Source: Lepidurus packardi (lineage: Eukaryota; Arthropoda; Branchiopoda; Notostraca; Triopsidae). From it: a stretch of 64,000 bases of DNA. Positions 11,076 through 21,837 of this stretch are shown in pieces; within the stretch, counting starts at the first letter, position 1, and each line of letters begins with the position of its first letter. The DNA is taken from positions 22,252 through 86,251 of the forward strand of contig JAKZAN010000139.1 of assembly GCA_023053545.1 (NCBI GenBank), written 5' to 3'. Position numbers and translations under genes: made by a program. Under the pieces are notes generated by a model, which saw only the letters and a list, made by a program, of their open reading frames with translations, was not told the origin of the DNA and did not search any database.

Positions 11076-13618
11076 TGAAATTTCGTTGAAATATGCTTGT
11101 AATTTTACCTGAAATTTCTATGAAATTTCCTTGAAATTTCCTTGGAATTTTACCTGAAATTTCCTCGAAATCTTATTGAAATTACACTGAAATTTCATTA
11201 AAATTTCGTTGAAATATGCTTGTAATTTTACCTGAAATTTCCTCGAAATCTTATTGAAATTACACTGAAATTTCATTGAAATTTCGTTGAAATATGCTTG
11301 TAATTTTACCTGAAATTTCAATGAAATTTCCTTGGAATTTCCTTGGAATTTCCCTGAAATTTGCTTGTAATTTTACCTGAAATTTCCTCGAAATCTTATT
11401 GAAATTACACTGAAATTTCATTGAAATTTCGTTGAAATATGCTTGTAATTTTAACTGAAATTTCAATGAAATTTCCTTGAAATTTGCTTGTAATTTTACC
11501 TGAAATTTCCTCGAAATCTTATTGAAATTACACTGAAACTTCAATGAGATTTGCTTGAAATTTGCTTGTAATTTTACCTGAAATTTCCTCGAAATCTTAT
11601 TGAAATTACACTAAAATTTCATTGAAATTTAGTTGAAATATGCTTGTAATTTTACCTCAAATTTCAAAGAAATTTCCTTGAAATTTGATTGTAATTTTAC
11701 CTGAAATTTTCTCGTAATCTTATTGAAATTACACTGAAATTTCATTGAAATTTCGTTGAAATATGCTTGTAATTTTACCTGAAATTTCAATGAAATTTCC
11801 TTGAAATTTGCTTGTAATTTTACCTGAAATTTCCTCGAAATCTTATTGAAATTACACTGAATTTTCATTGAAATTTCGTTGAAATATGCTTGTAATTTTA
11901 CTAGAAATTTCAATGAAATTTCATTGAAATTTCAGGTAAAATTACAAGCATATTTTACCTGAAATTTCAAAGACATTTCCTTGAAATTTCATTGAAATTT
12001 CGTTGAAATTTGCTTGTAATTTTACCTGAAATTTCAATGAAATTTCCTTGAAATTTGCTTGTAATTTTACCTGAAATTTCCTCGAAATCTTATTGAAATT
12101 ACACTGAAACTTCAATGAAATTTGCTTGAAATTTGCTTGTAATTTTACCTGAAATTTCCTCGAAATCTTATTGAAATTACACTAAAATTTCATTGAAATT
12201 TCGTTGAAATATGCTTGTAATTTAACCTCAAATTTCAAAGAAATTTCCTTGAAATTTGATTGTAATTTTACCTGAAATTTCCTCGTAATCTTATTGAAAT
12301 TACACTGAAATTTCATTGAAATTTCGTTGAAATATGCTTGTAATTTTACCTGAAATTTCAATGAAATTTCCTTGAAATTTGATTGTAATTTTACTTGAAA
12401 TTTCTTAGAAATCTTATTGAAATTACACTGAAATTTCATTGAAATTTCGTTGAAATATGCTTACAATTTTACCTGAAATTTCCTCGAAATCTTATTGAAA
12501 TTACACTGAAATTTTATTGAAATTTCATTGAAATATGCTTGTAATTTTACCTGAAAATTCAATGAAATTTCCTTGAAATTTGCTTGTAATTTTACTTGAA
12601 ATTTCCTAGAAATCTTATTGAAATTACACTGAAATTTCATTGAAATTTCGTTGAAATATGCTTGTAATTTTACCTGAAATTTCCTCGAAATCTTATTGAA
12701 ATTACACTGAAATTTCACTGAAATTTCGTTGAAATATGCTTGTAATTTTACCTGAAATTTCCTCGAAATCTTATTGAAATTACACTGAAATTTCATTGAA
12801 ATTTCGTTGAAATATGCTTGTAATTTTACCTGAAATTTCAATGAAATTTCCTTGAAATTTGCTTGTAATTTTACCTGAAATATCCTCGAAATCTTATTGA
12901 AATTTCCTTGAAATTTGCTTGTAATTTTACTTGAAATTTCTTAGAAATCTTATTGAAATTACACTGAAATTTCATTGAAATTTCGTTGAAATATGCTTGT
13001 AATTTTACCTGAAATTTCCTCGAAATCTTATTGAAATTACACTGAAATTTCATTGAAATTTCGTTGAAATATGCTTGTAATTTTACCTGAAAATTCAATG
13101 AAATTTCCTTGAAATTTGCTTGTAATTTTACTTGAAATTTCCTAGAAATCTTATTGAAATTACACTGAAATTTCATTGAAATTTCGTTGAAATATGCTTG
13201 TAATTTTACCTGAAATTTCCTCGAAATCTTATTGAAATTACACTGAAATTTCATTGAAATTTCGTTGAAATATGCTTGTAATTTTACCTGAAATTTCCTC
13301 GAAATCTTATTGAAATTACACTGAAATTTCATTGAAATTTCGTTGAAATATGCTTGTAATTTTACCTGAAATTTCAATGAAATTTCCTTGAAATCCTATT
13401 GAAATTACACAGAAATTTCATTGAAATTTCGTTGAAATATGCTTGTAATTTTACCTGAAATTTCCTCGAAATCTTATTGAAATTACACTGAAATTTCATT
13501 GAAATTTCGTTGAAATATGCTTGTAATTTTAACTGAAATTTCAATGAAATTTCCTTCAAAGTTGCTTGTAATTTCCCTGAAATTTGCTTGTAATTTTACC
13601 TGAAATTTCTTCAAAATC
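10978..13618. repeat. AT-rich satellite block between LINE copies 2 and 3
   Basis: The first part repeats the flank of LINE copy 1 (2607-4392). The second part (from about 12,842) repeats the flank of LINE copy 2 (about 7,832-8,608, offset 5,010). The join of the two near 12,841 is therefore a recombination junction inside the array. No gene is visible. Confidence 0.95.
11882..11955. repeat. Satellite palindrome 4
   Basis: This is a fourth copy of the 74-bp palindrome, 8,449 bp from the first, carried by the duplication that also copied the LINE. It has one further arm mismatch (CTAGAAATT in place of CTTGAAATT). Confidence 0.85.
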
Positions 13619-13643
13619 TTATTATTATTTATTGCAACATATA

Positions 13644-13659
13644 AGGCTTTATAAAGCCT
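13644..13659 (-). other. LINE copy 3 3' UTR palindrome
   Basis: This is the same 16-bp perfect palindrome as in the other two copies. Its conservation simply follows from recent duplication. Confidence 0.6.
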
Positions 13660-13667
13660 CTTTGTAA

Positions 13668-16115
13668 CTATTTATCTCTACGAAATTGTAACGGGTCAAA
13701 CATTTTTGAGCCAAAATGCTCATCTAGTGATTTTTTAAATGTCTGTGTGGAGGAGAGTTTGATCACTTTTTCTGGTAGGCTATTCCATTCATCTACGATT
13801 CGGTTTTGGAAGGTCCAGCGGCCTACATCTTTGAAGAATCGTTCTGTTTTAAGTTTTAGGATATGGCCACGACAATTGCTTTGGTTGAAGCACAATATTT
13901 GTTCGGCGGACACATTTTCATAATAGGCGTGACACAATTTAAACGCTTCTATCAGGTCACCCCGTAGAAACCTATATGCCAGAGTTGGCAGGTTCAGGGC
14001 TTTGAGTCTATCTGTATAGGAGAGGTGACGAAGATTTCCAGGAAATTTGGTTATTCTCCTTTGAACTTTTTCTAGGGCTTCTAGGTCCCTGTTGAAGAAC
14101 GGGCGCGTTACACAGTGGCCGTACTCAAGAATAGGTCTAACGAGCGTTTTATACAGCATGGACAACATTGTTTTATCCACACAGGTGAAGTTTCGTCTAA
14201 TTAGTCCCGCCACTCTGGTTGCTTTAGCCGCAATGCTCGCATAATGTTGGTGAAAATTAAGTTTTGTGTCAATCAGGACTCCAAGATCCCGTTCACAGTC
14301 GGTCTTGGCAATTACTTCGCCACCCAGGACATAACTACTTGTGACAGATTCATTTCCAATCCTCAGTTGGTGACACTTTGGGATGTTCAATTCCATCAGC
14401 CATTTCTCCATCCAAAGCTCAATACTTTTAATGTCATCTTGGAGCTTAATCATATCCTCCGGGCAGTTAATTACGTTACTAATTTTGGTATCATCCGCGT
14501 AAAGAAAGACTGTCGACTCAATTTTGTCTGTTAGGTCATTTATATATATGTTAAATAGTAACGGACCCAGAACCGAGCCCTGGGGAACTCCGCTTAGGAC
14601 ATCTATCACTAAGTCACTGACTTCACCTTCAACACAAACTGACTGCGTCCGATTCGTTAAGAAACTTTTAATCCATTTAGTCAGCGTGGGTGAGGTACTA
14701 GGACCGAGACCGTAGTCAACTAATTTTTGAATAAGTCTACCATGGGGTACTTTGTCGAACGCCTTTTTAAGGTCCAGATATATAACATCAGTTTGGAGCC
14801 CCTTATCCGCATTCTTTTTCCAGTTCTCGACAGCAAGTAAAAGTTGACTTTCAGCGGAGCGTCCAGGTAAGAATCCGAACTGTTTATCTGATAATACTTT
14901 TCTGTGTCTAAATTCGGTCAAAATGTGGTCAGCAATAATTGATTCGAGGATTTTGCACGTTACACAAGTTAAACTAATAGGCCTATAATTTGAGGGTAAG
15001 TCACGTTTCCCGGATTTAAAGATTGGGGTAACAACAGCACTATTCCATATTGTCGGGAGTTGGCCAGAGGAAATGGATTTTCGATAAATGAAAGTAAGCG
15101 GTTTGACTAGGACAGCAGCAGCTTCTTTGAGGACTTTAGGGTGTAACATGTCCGGGCCAGGGGACTTGGATGTATCCAACCTGTTAAGTTTCTCTAAAAC
15201 CATTGACGCGCAAATATTGAGTGGGGGAAAAGGATCTTCCGAGACACAAGAATCAACCTCTGTTATATCTATTTCGCGCGTAAATACAACAGAGAAGTGT
15301 CGGTTTAGTACATTTGCCTTTTCAATCGGTTCAGAAACAGTAAGTCTCGTGGTTTCATCTAGTAATGGAGGTATAATGGTTCCCTTCTTTCTTTTCGCAT
15401 TGACATGTTTCCAGAAGATTTTGGGATTGTCTTTTAAATTTTTTGCCAGTAGACTTTCTCTTCTGTTTACTTCCTGTCTGGTGGCTTTGCGCACTTTATT
15501 GCGGAAGCGTCGGTAATTTAACTCCAATGAAGAGTCATCTTTGTTTGATTTGAAGGCATTCCAGGCATCCCTTTTTTCGGCTATTAATTTCAATGTTTCC
15601 CTCGAAACTGCTGCTCTACTACTATGTCGTCTAGGCGGTATGAAGCAATATTCCACAGATTTTACTGTGCGCAGGAACTTGCTGTACAGATCATCCATGG
15701 ATTCTAAGTCTTGAAATGCTTGATCCCAGTTGACTTTGGAAAGGACTCTTCTTATCTCCTGGTAGTTGCCTTTATAGTAGTTCGGCCGTTGTATATTCTT
15801 CTTTTCCAGTCGGTTAGTTTGCAGGATAAAAGTTATTACAGCATGATCCGATTTTCCGATTGGCGACTGGACTTCAACATATGTCACAACCTCGGGGTTA
15901 CTTACAAGTAGAAGATCGAGCAAGCTCGGTTTGTTTGTTCCACGGACTCGAGTGGGTTCTTCAATTAATTGGTCAAGGAAGTTATTGTTGAAACAATTAA
16001 GAAATACGTTTTCAGGATTAATTTGTTGCGAGTGTGTATAACGGTGTTGCCAATTAGCTTTAGGGAGATTGAAGTCACCCACTATGACTATATTTTGATT
16101 TGGGGAAGCTGTCAT
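13668..16115 (-). CDS. LINE ORF2, endonuclease C-terminal half plus reverse transcriptase
   Basis: This open stretch of 815 codons carries, in order, the endonuclease motif VIVGDFNLP (about residues 10-18), the SDH motif of the endonuclease active site (about 89-91), and a LINE reverse transcriptase. RT landmarks are the PSNYRPISL region (about 375), YLDLKKAFD (about 446), GVPQGSVLGPLLF (about 509) and YADD (about 539). The C-terminal third resembles CR1/Jockey-group ORF2. The ORF2 product nicks the target and reverse-transcribes element RNA from the nick. The ATG used here is only the first one after an in-frame TAG at 16137-16139. The true ORF2 starts further upstream in the same frame. Confidence 0.88.
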   Translation of the reverse strand: MTASPNQNIVIVGDFNLPKANWQHRYTHSQQINPENVFLNCFNNNFLDQLIEEPTRVRGTNKPSLLDLLLVSNPEVVTYVEVQSPIGKSDHAVITFILQTNRLEKKNIQRPNYYKGNYQEIRRVLSKVNWDQAFQDLESMDDLYSKFLRTVKSVEYCFIPPRRHSSRAAVSRETLKLIAEKRDAWNAFKSNKDDSSLELNYRRFRNKVRKATRQEVNRRESLLAKNLKDNPKIFWKHVNAKRKKGTIIPPLLDETTRLTVSEPIEKANVLNRHFSVVFTREIDITEVDSCVSEDPFPPLNICASMVLEKLNRLDTSKSPGPDMLHPKVLKEAAAVLVKPLTFIYRKSISSGQLPTIWNSAVVTPIFKSGKRDLPSNYRPISLTCVTCKILESIIADHILTEFRHRKVLSDKQFGFLPGRSAESQLLLAVENWKKNADKGLQTDVIYLDLKKAFDKVPHGRLIQKLVDYGLGPSTSPTLTKWIKSFLTNRTQSVCVEGEVSDLVIDVLSGVPQGSVLGPLLFNIYINDLTDKIESTVFLYADDTKISNVINCPEDMIKLQDDIKSIELWMEKWLMELNIPKCHQLRIGNESVTSSYVLGGEVIAKTDCERDLGVLIDTKLNFHQHYASIAAKATRVAGLIRRNFTCVDKTMLSMLYKTLVRPILEYGHCVTRPFFNRDLEALEKVQRRITKFPGNLRHLSYTDRLKALNLPTLAYRFLRGDLIEAFKLCHAYYENVSAEQILCFNQSNCRGHILKLKTERFFKDVGRWTFQNRIVDEWNSLPEKVIKLSSTQTFKKSLDEHFGSKMFDPLQFRRDK

Positions 16116-16136
16116 TTCCGAAATTTCAGCGCAAAT

Positions 16137-16496
16137 CTACTTATCATTTTCTGCGGTGCTGTAAGGACTTCTATAACACACACCGAAGATCGTATTCATT
16201 CCATTTAAATGACTGATTCGTAACCATAACATTTCTTGGGGCACAGATTCACGTTGGGGTACGGGGTACACTCTTAAATTGTTTTTACTATAACAAATAA
16301 CGCCACGCCCAAGGTCACTATCCAAATTGATGTCAAGCGTGTTGTATCCACTGATTGATAATTCAGCAGCTGTAGGTTTGAGCCTGCAGTTTTTAGGTTT
16401 AACCTCCACAATTGCTATAATGTCTGGCTCTTCAGATTGTGCAAGTAGTCTCGTTTCTTCAATTTTGTTTAAAAGAGAATCAGAGTTAAAGAACAT
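16137..16496 (-). pseudogene. LINE ORF2 N-terminal endonuclease part, ends in premature TAG
   Basis: The 119 codons contain the first endonuclease motifs: NSDSLLNKIEE near the start, PDIIAIVEVK with the metal-binding glutamate, and a YRSPYS motif. The frame is the same as that of the 13668-16115 stretch, with only a TAG (16137-16139) and seven codons between them. A nonsense mutation in one ORF2 is therefore the simplest reading. The start is uncertain: the frame is open upstream to the ORF1 stop at 16554, with the first ATG at 16494-16496. Confidence 0.8.
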
Positions 16497-16553
16497 ACAT
16501 TTTAAATCCCGGTTCTTGGTCTTTAATCTGGAAGGCTTTGCCCTGGAGTTATG

Positions 16554-17891
16554 TCAATCCTGCTGAGAGATAGGTGCAACTGCGTTAGACGATTTTTCTA
16601 CACGCTGGTTCGTGGATAAACTAGGATAGTTACCAGCGCCTGAGCGCGCATTGTGCGATTTTTGTTCTCTCTCCTTCTTCTCTTTCTGTCTAATAGGGCA
16701 ACTTGCGTCAAAAGCAAAGTGTTCACCTTTGCAATTCACACATTTTTTGGTATCCTCCAAGCATTTCCTTGTGTCATGTTTTTGGGCACATTTTCCACAA
16801 GTTGGTTCTTTATCTCGGCATACCGCGGCTACGTGGCCGTATGCTTGACAGAGAAAGCATTGATGATACTGAGGGGGGTTGTTGTCTTCTACTTTAATTC
16901 GCCTATTAAAGGCAAAGAGCATTCCAGCCCGCAGCAGATTTGCCTTCTTCTCAATGCAGTCGCACGAGACCAATAGAGACCCATAGGCCTTCTTACTGCT
17001 GGGATTTAGCCATTTAACTTTTTCTGCATTGAATACGACGTTCAGACTTGAATTTTTTTCGGACAGATGTTGACAAATTTCTTGGTAATTCTGGTCCCTA
17101 GGTAGTTGGTGTACTACTACGCTTAAGTTCAGTTTTCTTGAGATCATTCTTACCGGGCCAAGTGTGGGTAAGACTACTTTCTTGAGTAACGGTTCCGCTT
17201 CAAGCTTTTCATCGTGACTCTTAAAGACGAGTTTGATATTCCCGCTTTGTGTTTGGTGTGCCAGTACAGGATTTGGGATCTTAGCAGCCCTGAAGTCGTC
17301 GTCAATCATTTTAAGTAAACCCATACGGGGAACCTTGCTGGCTCTCTTTTTAACATCTTCTTGCTGTATAAAGAGCGTTTCCAACTCTCCATCATCATCT
17401 TGATTATCCTTGCCTAATTGAGGGGTGGCTGGTGCTTGATTAGGCCAGTGCCTGGTCACTTGCTCATGAGGAGCTTGAGGACGTTTGGCCAGCTCCTCTC
17501 TCAGAAGTCGAATTTCGTCTATCAGAATTGGGACTAATTCCGCTAGGGGAAGTAAGGTATCGACCTTAGCTTCCAGACAGCTGACTCTTTCTTTTAGACC
17601 CTTTTGAAATTCCTGCAATTGAAGAGGTAATGATGGATCTGACTCCGAACGTTTTCGCAAAGGTTCACCGCTCGATACGGCCGTTTTTTGCTGGCGACAA
17701 CTCTTGCAGTTCTTCGCAGCAGGGTGATCTTTTACAAACGTGTTTTGACAGGTGATACATCGAACCATGTTGGCCTGGTCTTGCGTTTGGGAACGAACAA
17801 TTTCTGTAGTTTTGGTAGCCTGTTCATGCGCTTGAGAGCAAACGTTTTCCATTGTTTTTTTTCGAGTTTGTTCGGGGACCGCCCCCTCCAT
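16554..17891 (-). CDS. LINE ORF1, zinc-knuckle nucleic-acid-binding protein
   Basis: This intact protein of 445 residues is probably the RNA-binding chaperone that packages element RNA. It has an N-terminal Cys4 zinc motif (CITC and CKSC, about residues 45-65) and a heptad-like stretch rich in Leu and Glu (about 90-140) that could form a coiled coil for oligomerisation. Next comes a middle region that could fold like an RRM (about 205-330), followed by three zinc knuckles (CFLCQAYGHVAAVC, CGKCAQKHDTRKC and CVNCKGEH, about 348-400) and a Lys/Glu-rich tail. Such ORF1 proteins accompany CR1 and Jockey elements. The stop is TGA followed by C, and ORF2 continues in the same frame, so coupling by readthrough or reinitiation is possible. 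The start is the first ATG after the putative 5' UTR. Confidence 0.82.
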   Translation of the reverse strand: MEGAVPEQTRKKTMENVCSQAHEQATKTTEIVRSQTQDQANMVRCITCQNTFVKDHPAAKNCKSCRQQKTAVSSGEPLRKRSESDPSLPLQLQEFQKGLKERVSCLEAKVDTLLPLAELVPILIDEIRLLREELAKRPQAPHEQVTRHWPNQAPATPQLGKDNQDDDGELETLFIQQEDVKKRASKVPRMGLLKMIDDDFRAAKIPNPVLAHQTQSGNIKLVFKSHDEKLEAEPLLKKVVLPTLGPVRMISRKLNLSVVVHQLPRDQNYQEICQHLSEKNSSLNVVFNAEKVKWLNPSSKKAYGSLLVSCDCIEKKANLLRAGMLFAFNRRIKVEDNNPPQYHQCFLCQAYGHVAAVCRDKEPTCGKCAQKHDTRKCLEDTKKCVNCKGEHFAFDASCPIRQKEKKEREQKSHNARSGAGNYPSLSTNQRVEKSSNAVAPISQQD

Positions 17892-18139
17892 AGGCAGGCC
17901 CCGTCAGCAAAACAACCACAGGCAGACCAGCACTTATGAGAATTGTAACAAATTAACCACAGGCAATCCAACACTGTCAGGGATCCAACACTTATGAAAA
18001 TTATAACAAGAACACTTAACCCAACAGGAGAACTATGTTTTAGAGACTTTTTCTGACTCGTATCGTACAGAAAAGGCAAAAGTTCGAGAGCACACGGAAT
18101 CACGTCTGCACGTCTGCACGTCCTTTATTTTAACTCCCT
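17892..18139 (-). promoter_or_regulatory. LINE copy 3 5' UTR, likely internal promoter region
   Basis: About 250 bp lie between the ORF1 start and the satellite. There are two partial internal repeats: CACTTATGA at 17931 and 17989, and AACCACAGGCA at 17914 and 17955. Near the outer edge is a short tandem of ACGTCTGC (two full units from 18102). LINEs of this type carry an internal promoter in the 5' UTR, so a promoter here is expected, but no specific element can be proven. The outer boundary is blurred because ACACTGAA near 18140 is already satellite-like. Confidence 0.5.
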
Positions 18140-21100
18140 TACACTGAATTATTGAAATTATACAGAAATTTCATTGAAATTTCGTTGAAATATGCTTCTA
18201 ATTTTACCTGAAATTTCAAAGAAATTTCCTTGAAATTTGCTTGTAATTTTACCTGAAATTTGCTTGTAATTTTACCTGAAATTTCCTCGAAATCTTATTG
18301 AAATTACTCTGAAATTTCATGGAAATTTCGTTGAAATATGCTTGTAATTTTACCTCAAATTTCAATGAAATTTCCTTGAAATTTGCTTGTAATTTTACCT
18401 GAAATTTCCTCGTAATCTTATTGAAATTACACTGAAACTTCAATGAAACTTCCTTGAAATTTGCTTGTAATTTTATCTGAAATTTCCTCGAAATCTTATT
18501 GAAATTAAACTGAAAATTTCATTGAAATTTCGTTGAAATATGCTTGTAATTTTACCTGAAATTTCAATGAAATTTCATTGAAATTTACTTGTAATTTTAT
18601 CTTAAATTTCCTAGAAATCTTATTGAAATTACACTGAAATTTCATTGAAATTTCGTTGAAATATGCTTGTAATTTTACATGAAATTTCAATGAAATTTCC
18701 TTGAAATTTGCTTGTAATTTTACCTGAAATTTCTTCGAAATCTTATTGAAATTACACAGAAACTTCAATGAAATTTCCTTGAAATTTGCTTGTAATTTTA
18801 CCTGAAATTTCGTCGAAGTCTTATTGAAATTACACTGAAATTTCATTGAAATTTCGATGAAATATGCTTGTAATTTTAACTGAAATTTCAATGAAATTTC
18901 TTTGAAATTTGCTTGTAATTTTACCTGAAATTTCCTGGAAATCTTTTTGAAATTACACTGAAATTTCATTGAAATTTCGTTGAAATATGCTTGTAATTTT
19001 ACCTGAAATTTCAATGAAATTTCCTTGAAATTTGATTGTAATTTTACCTGAAATTTCAACGAAATTTCCTTGAAATTTGCATGTAATTTTACCTGAAATT
19101 TCCTCGAAATCTTATTGAAATTAGACTGAAACTTCAATGAAATTTCCTTGAAATTTGCTTGTAATTTTATCTGAAATTTCCTCGAAATCTTATTGAAATT
19201 ACACTGAAATTTCATTGAAATTTCGTTGAAATATGCTTGTAATTTTACCTCAAATTTCAATGAAATTTCCTTGAAATTTGCTTGTAATTTTACCTGAAAT
19301 TTCCTCGTAATCTTATTGAAATTACACTGAAACTTCAATGAAATTTCCTTGAAATTTGCTTGTAATTTTATCTGAAATTTCCTCGAAATCTTATTGAAAT
19401 TACACTGAAATTTCATTGAAATTTCGTTGAAATATGCTTGTAATTTTACCTGAAATTTCAATGAAATTTCATTGAAATTTACTTGTAATTTTATCTTAAA
19501 TTTCCTCGAAATCTTATTGAAATTACACTGAAATTTCATTGAAATTTCGATGAAATATGCTTGTAATTTTAACTGAAATTTCAATGAAATTTCTTTGAAA
19601 TTTGCTTGTAATTTTACCTGAAATTTCCTGGAAATCTTATTGAAATTACACTGAAATTTCATTGAAATTTCGTTGAAATATGCTTGTAATTTTACCTGAA
19701 ATTTCAATGAAATTTCCTTGAAATTTGATTGTAATTTTACCTGAAATTTCCTCGAAATCATATTGAAATTAGACTGAAACTTCAATGAAATTTCCTTGAA
19801 ATTTGCTTGTAATTTTACCTGAAATTTCCTCGAAATCTTATTGAAATTACACTGAAATTTCATTGAAATTTCGTTGAAATATGCTTGTAATTTTACCTCA
19901 AATTTCAATGAAATTTCCTTGAAATTTGCTTGTAATTTTACCTGAAATTTCTTCGAAATCTTATTGAAATTACACTGAAACTTAAATGAAATTTAATTGA
20001 AATTTGCTTGTAATTTTATCTGAAATTTCCCCGAAATCTTATTGAAATTGCACTGAAATTTCATTGAGATTTCGTTGAAATATGCTTGTTATTTTACCTG
20101 AAATTTCAATGAAATTTCATTGAAATTTGCTTGTAATTTTATCTGAAATTTCCTCGAAATCTTATTGAAATTACACTGAAATTTCATTGAAATTTCGTTG
20201 AAATATGCTTGTAATTTTACCTGAAATTTCAATGAAATTTCCTTGAAATTTGCTTGTAATTTTACCTGAAATTTCCTCGAAATCTTATTTAAATTACAAT
20301 GAAATTTCATTGAAATTTCGTTTAAATATGCTTGTAATTTTACCTGAAATTTAAAATGAAATTTCCTTGAAATTTGCTTGTAATTTTACCTGAAATTTCT
20401 TCGAAATCTTATTGAAATTACACTGAAATTTCATTGAGATTTCGTTGAAATATGCTTGTATTTTACCTGAAATTTCAATGAAATTTCATTGAAATTTGCT
20501 TGTAATTTTATCTGAAATTTCCTCGAAATCTTATTGAAATTACACTGAAATTTCATTGAAATTTCGTTGAAATATGCTTGTAATTTTACCTGAAATTTCA
20601 ATGAAATTTCCTTGCAATTTGCTTGTAATTTTACCTGAAATTTCCTCGAAATCTTATTTAAATTACAATGAAATTTCATTGAAATTTCGTTTAAATATGC
20701 TTGTAATTTTACCTCAAATTTCAACGAAATTTCCTTGAAATTTGCTTGTAATTTTACCTGAAATTTCAATGAAATTTCCTTGAAATTTGCTTGTAATTTT
20801 ACCTGAAATTTCTTCGAAATCTTATTGAAATTACACTGAAATTTCAGTGAAATTTCGTTGAAATATGCTTGTAATTTTACCTCAAATTTCAATGAAATTT
20901 CCTTGAAATTTGCTTGTAATTTTACCTGAAATTTCCTCGAAATCTTATTGAAATTACACTGAAATTTAAAGGAAATTTCCTTGAAATTTGCTTGTAATTT
21001 TACCTGAAATTTCCTCGAAATCTTGTTGAAATTACACTGAAATTTCATTGAAATTTCGTTGAAACATGCTTGTAATTTTACCTGAAATTTCATTGAAATT

Positions 21101-21372
21101 TCGTTGTAACATACTTGTAATTTTACGTGAAATTTCAATGAAATTTCCTTGAAATTTGCTTGTAATTTTACCTGAAATTTCCTCGAAATCTTATTGAAAT
21201 TACACTGAAATTTGCATGTAATTTTACCTGAAATTTCCTCGAAATCTTATTGAAATTAGACTGAAACTTCAATGAAATTTCCTTGAAATTTGCTTGTAAT
21301 TTTACCTGAAATTTCCTCGAAATCTTATTGAAATTACACTGAAATTTCATTGAAATTTCGTTGAAATATGCT
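18140..21372. repeat. AT-rich satellite block between the LINE and BEL-1
   Basis: This block of satellite has more monomer variants than the left blocks, for example CCTCAAATTTC, CTTAAATTTCC and AAATTAGACTGAAAC. A minus-strand frame stays open for 467 codons (18505-19908), which follows from monomer lengths divisible by three. No gene or other element is visible. It ends at ATGCT, directly against the BEL-1 LTR. Confidence 0.95.
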
Positions 21373-21612
21373 TGGTCCCTACTTCCCAAGTCCGTAATGA
21401 TGCCACGCGTTATGACTTGGGTGGACCGGGAATTTCGTACTTGCGTTGACACAGTGAATATAATGCACCGTGATGTTATAAAACTTGAGTATATTTTGGA
21501 TCAATACAAGCAACTAACTCAGCTCCGGCTAACTCTTCGACCAAGAATGACCCCCAGACCCTCCAGCAAGAAGAATTTAAAAAGGGTTTAGGCCTAGGAA
21601 GGGCCATAGACT

Positions 21613-21631
21613 CGCTGACCTGAGGTCAGCG
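21613..21631. other. BEL-1 LTR hairpin CGCTGACC / GGTCAGCG
   Basis: There is a perfect 8-bp stem with a TGA loop. Copies occur at 27969-27987 and 34325-34343 in the other LTRs. In RNA it would form a strong hairpin. The role is unknown. Confidence 0.7.
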
Positions 21632-21693
21632 TGCACAAAACCGGAATGCCCTGGTCCTGCCCATCCTAGGCCCTTTTACAAGCATATTTTCCC

Positions 21694-21714
21694 TTCCGGA
21701 CTTAGGGTCCGGAA
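21694..21714. other. BEL-1 LTR-start hairpin TTCCGGAC / GTCCGGAA
   Basis: This 8-bp stem with a 5-nt loop sits two or three bases from the 5' end of the LTR in element orientation. Copies are at 28050-28070 and 34406-34426. BEL-2 has a counterpart at the same place with a different sequence and the same CGGAC core. Confidence 0.7.
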
Positions 21715-21717
21715 ACA

Positions 21718-21752
21718 TAGCCGGCCCTGTTTTTAATCTGGTTTTAAAAACA
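21718..21752 (-). promoter_or_regulatory. BEL-1 copy A 3' GC-rich block and hairpin (polypurine-tract region)
   Basis: In element orientation the 3' LTR is preceded by AAACAGGGCCGGCTA. Just upstream is a hairpin with 9-bp arms TGTTTTTAA and TTAAAAACA (21728-21752). The AACAGGG part could serve as the plus-strand primer tract. The same arrangement is found in BEL-2 with different stem bases. Confidence 0.6.
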
Positions 21753-21837
21753 CTGGAATATGAAAACTTAAACAACATAACAAATTTTAAGCAAGTGAAT
21801 AATCATCTTCTGGATCTTCAGTGGACATCTCAAGGAG

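Larger units (their letters stand above)
13619..18139 (-). mobile_element. CR1/Jockey-type LINE copy 3, near full length
   Basis: This element of about 4.5 kb on the minus strand contains a 5' UTR, ORF1 (zinc-knuckle protein), ORF2 (endonuclease plus reverse transcriptase) and a short 3' UTR with an AAT-rich tail. The length fits a complete CR1-type element. ORF1 and ORF2 lie in the same frame, separated by a TGA, and ORF2 is interrupted by one TAG in the endonuclease. It is the probable source from which truncated copies 1 and 2 derive, because its 3' flank is the same satellite segment. I saw no clear target-site duplication, but the satellite context makes one hard to recognise. Confidence 0.88.
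21373..21717 (-). repeat. BEL-1 LTR 1 (3' LTR of copy A)
   Basis: This 345-bp LTR follows the TG...CA rule in element orientation (starting TGTTTCCGG, ending GGGACCA). It contains the palindromes at 21613-21631 and 21694-21714, and a 14-bp match to the satellite target (21676-21689). It is nearly identical to the other two LTRs; the one difference I noted is A at 21668 against G at 28024 in the middle LTR. Confidence 0.9.

Noticed and set aside
17732-18103. A 123-codon minus-strand frame over the LINE 5' UTR
   Set aside because: It overlaps the ORF1 start in another frame and has no recognisable domain.
18505-19908. A 467-codon repetitive frame resembling a structural repeat protein
   Set aside because: It has the same satellite origin. 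The matching frames elsewhere are broken by indels without sign of selection.
21718-21837. An envelope gene between integrase and the 3' LTR of BEL-1, or in BEL-2
   Set aside because: Only about 120 bp (BEL-1) or 80 bp (BEL-2) lie between the last frame and the LTR.
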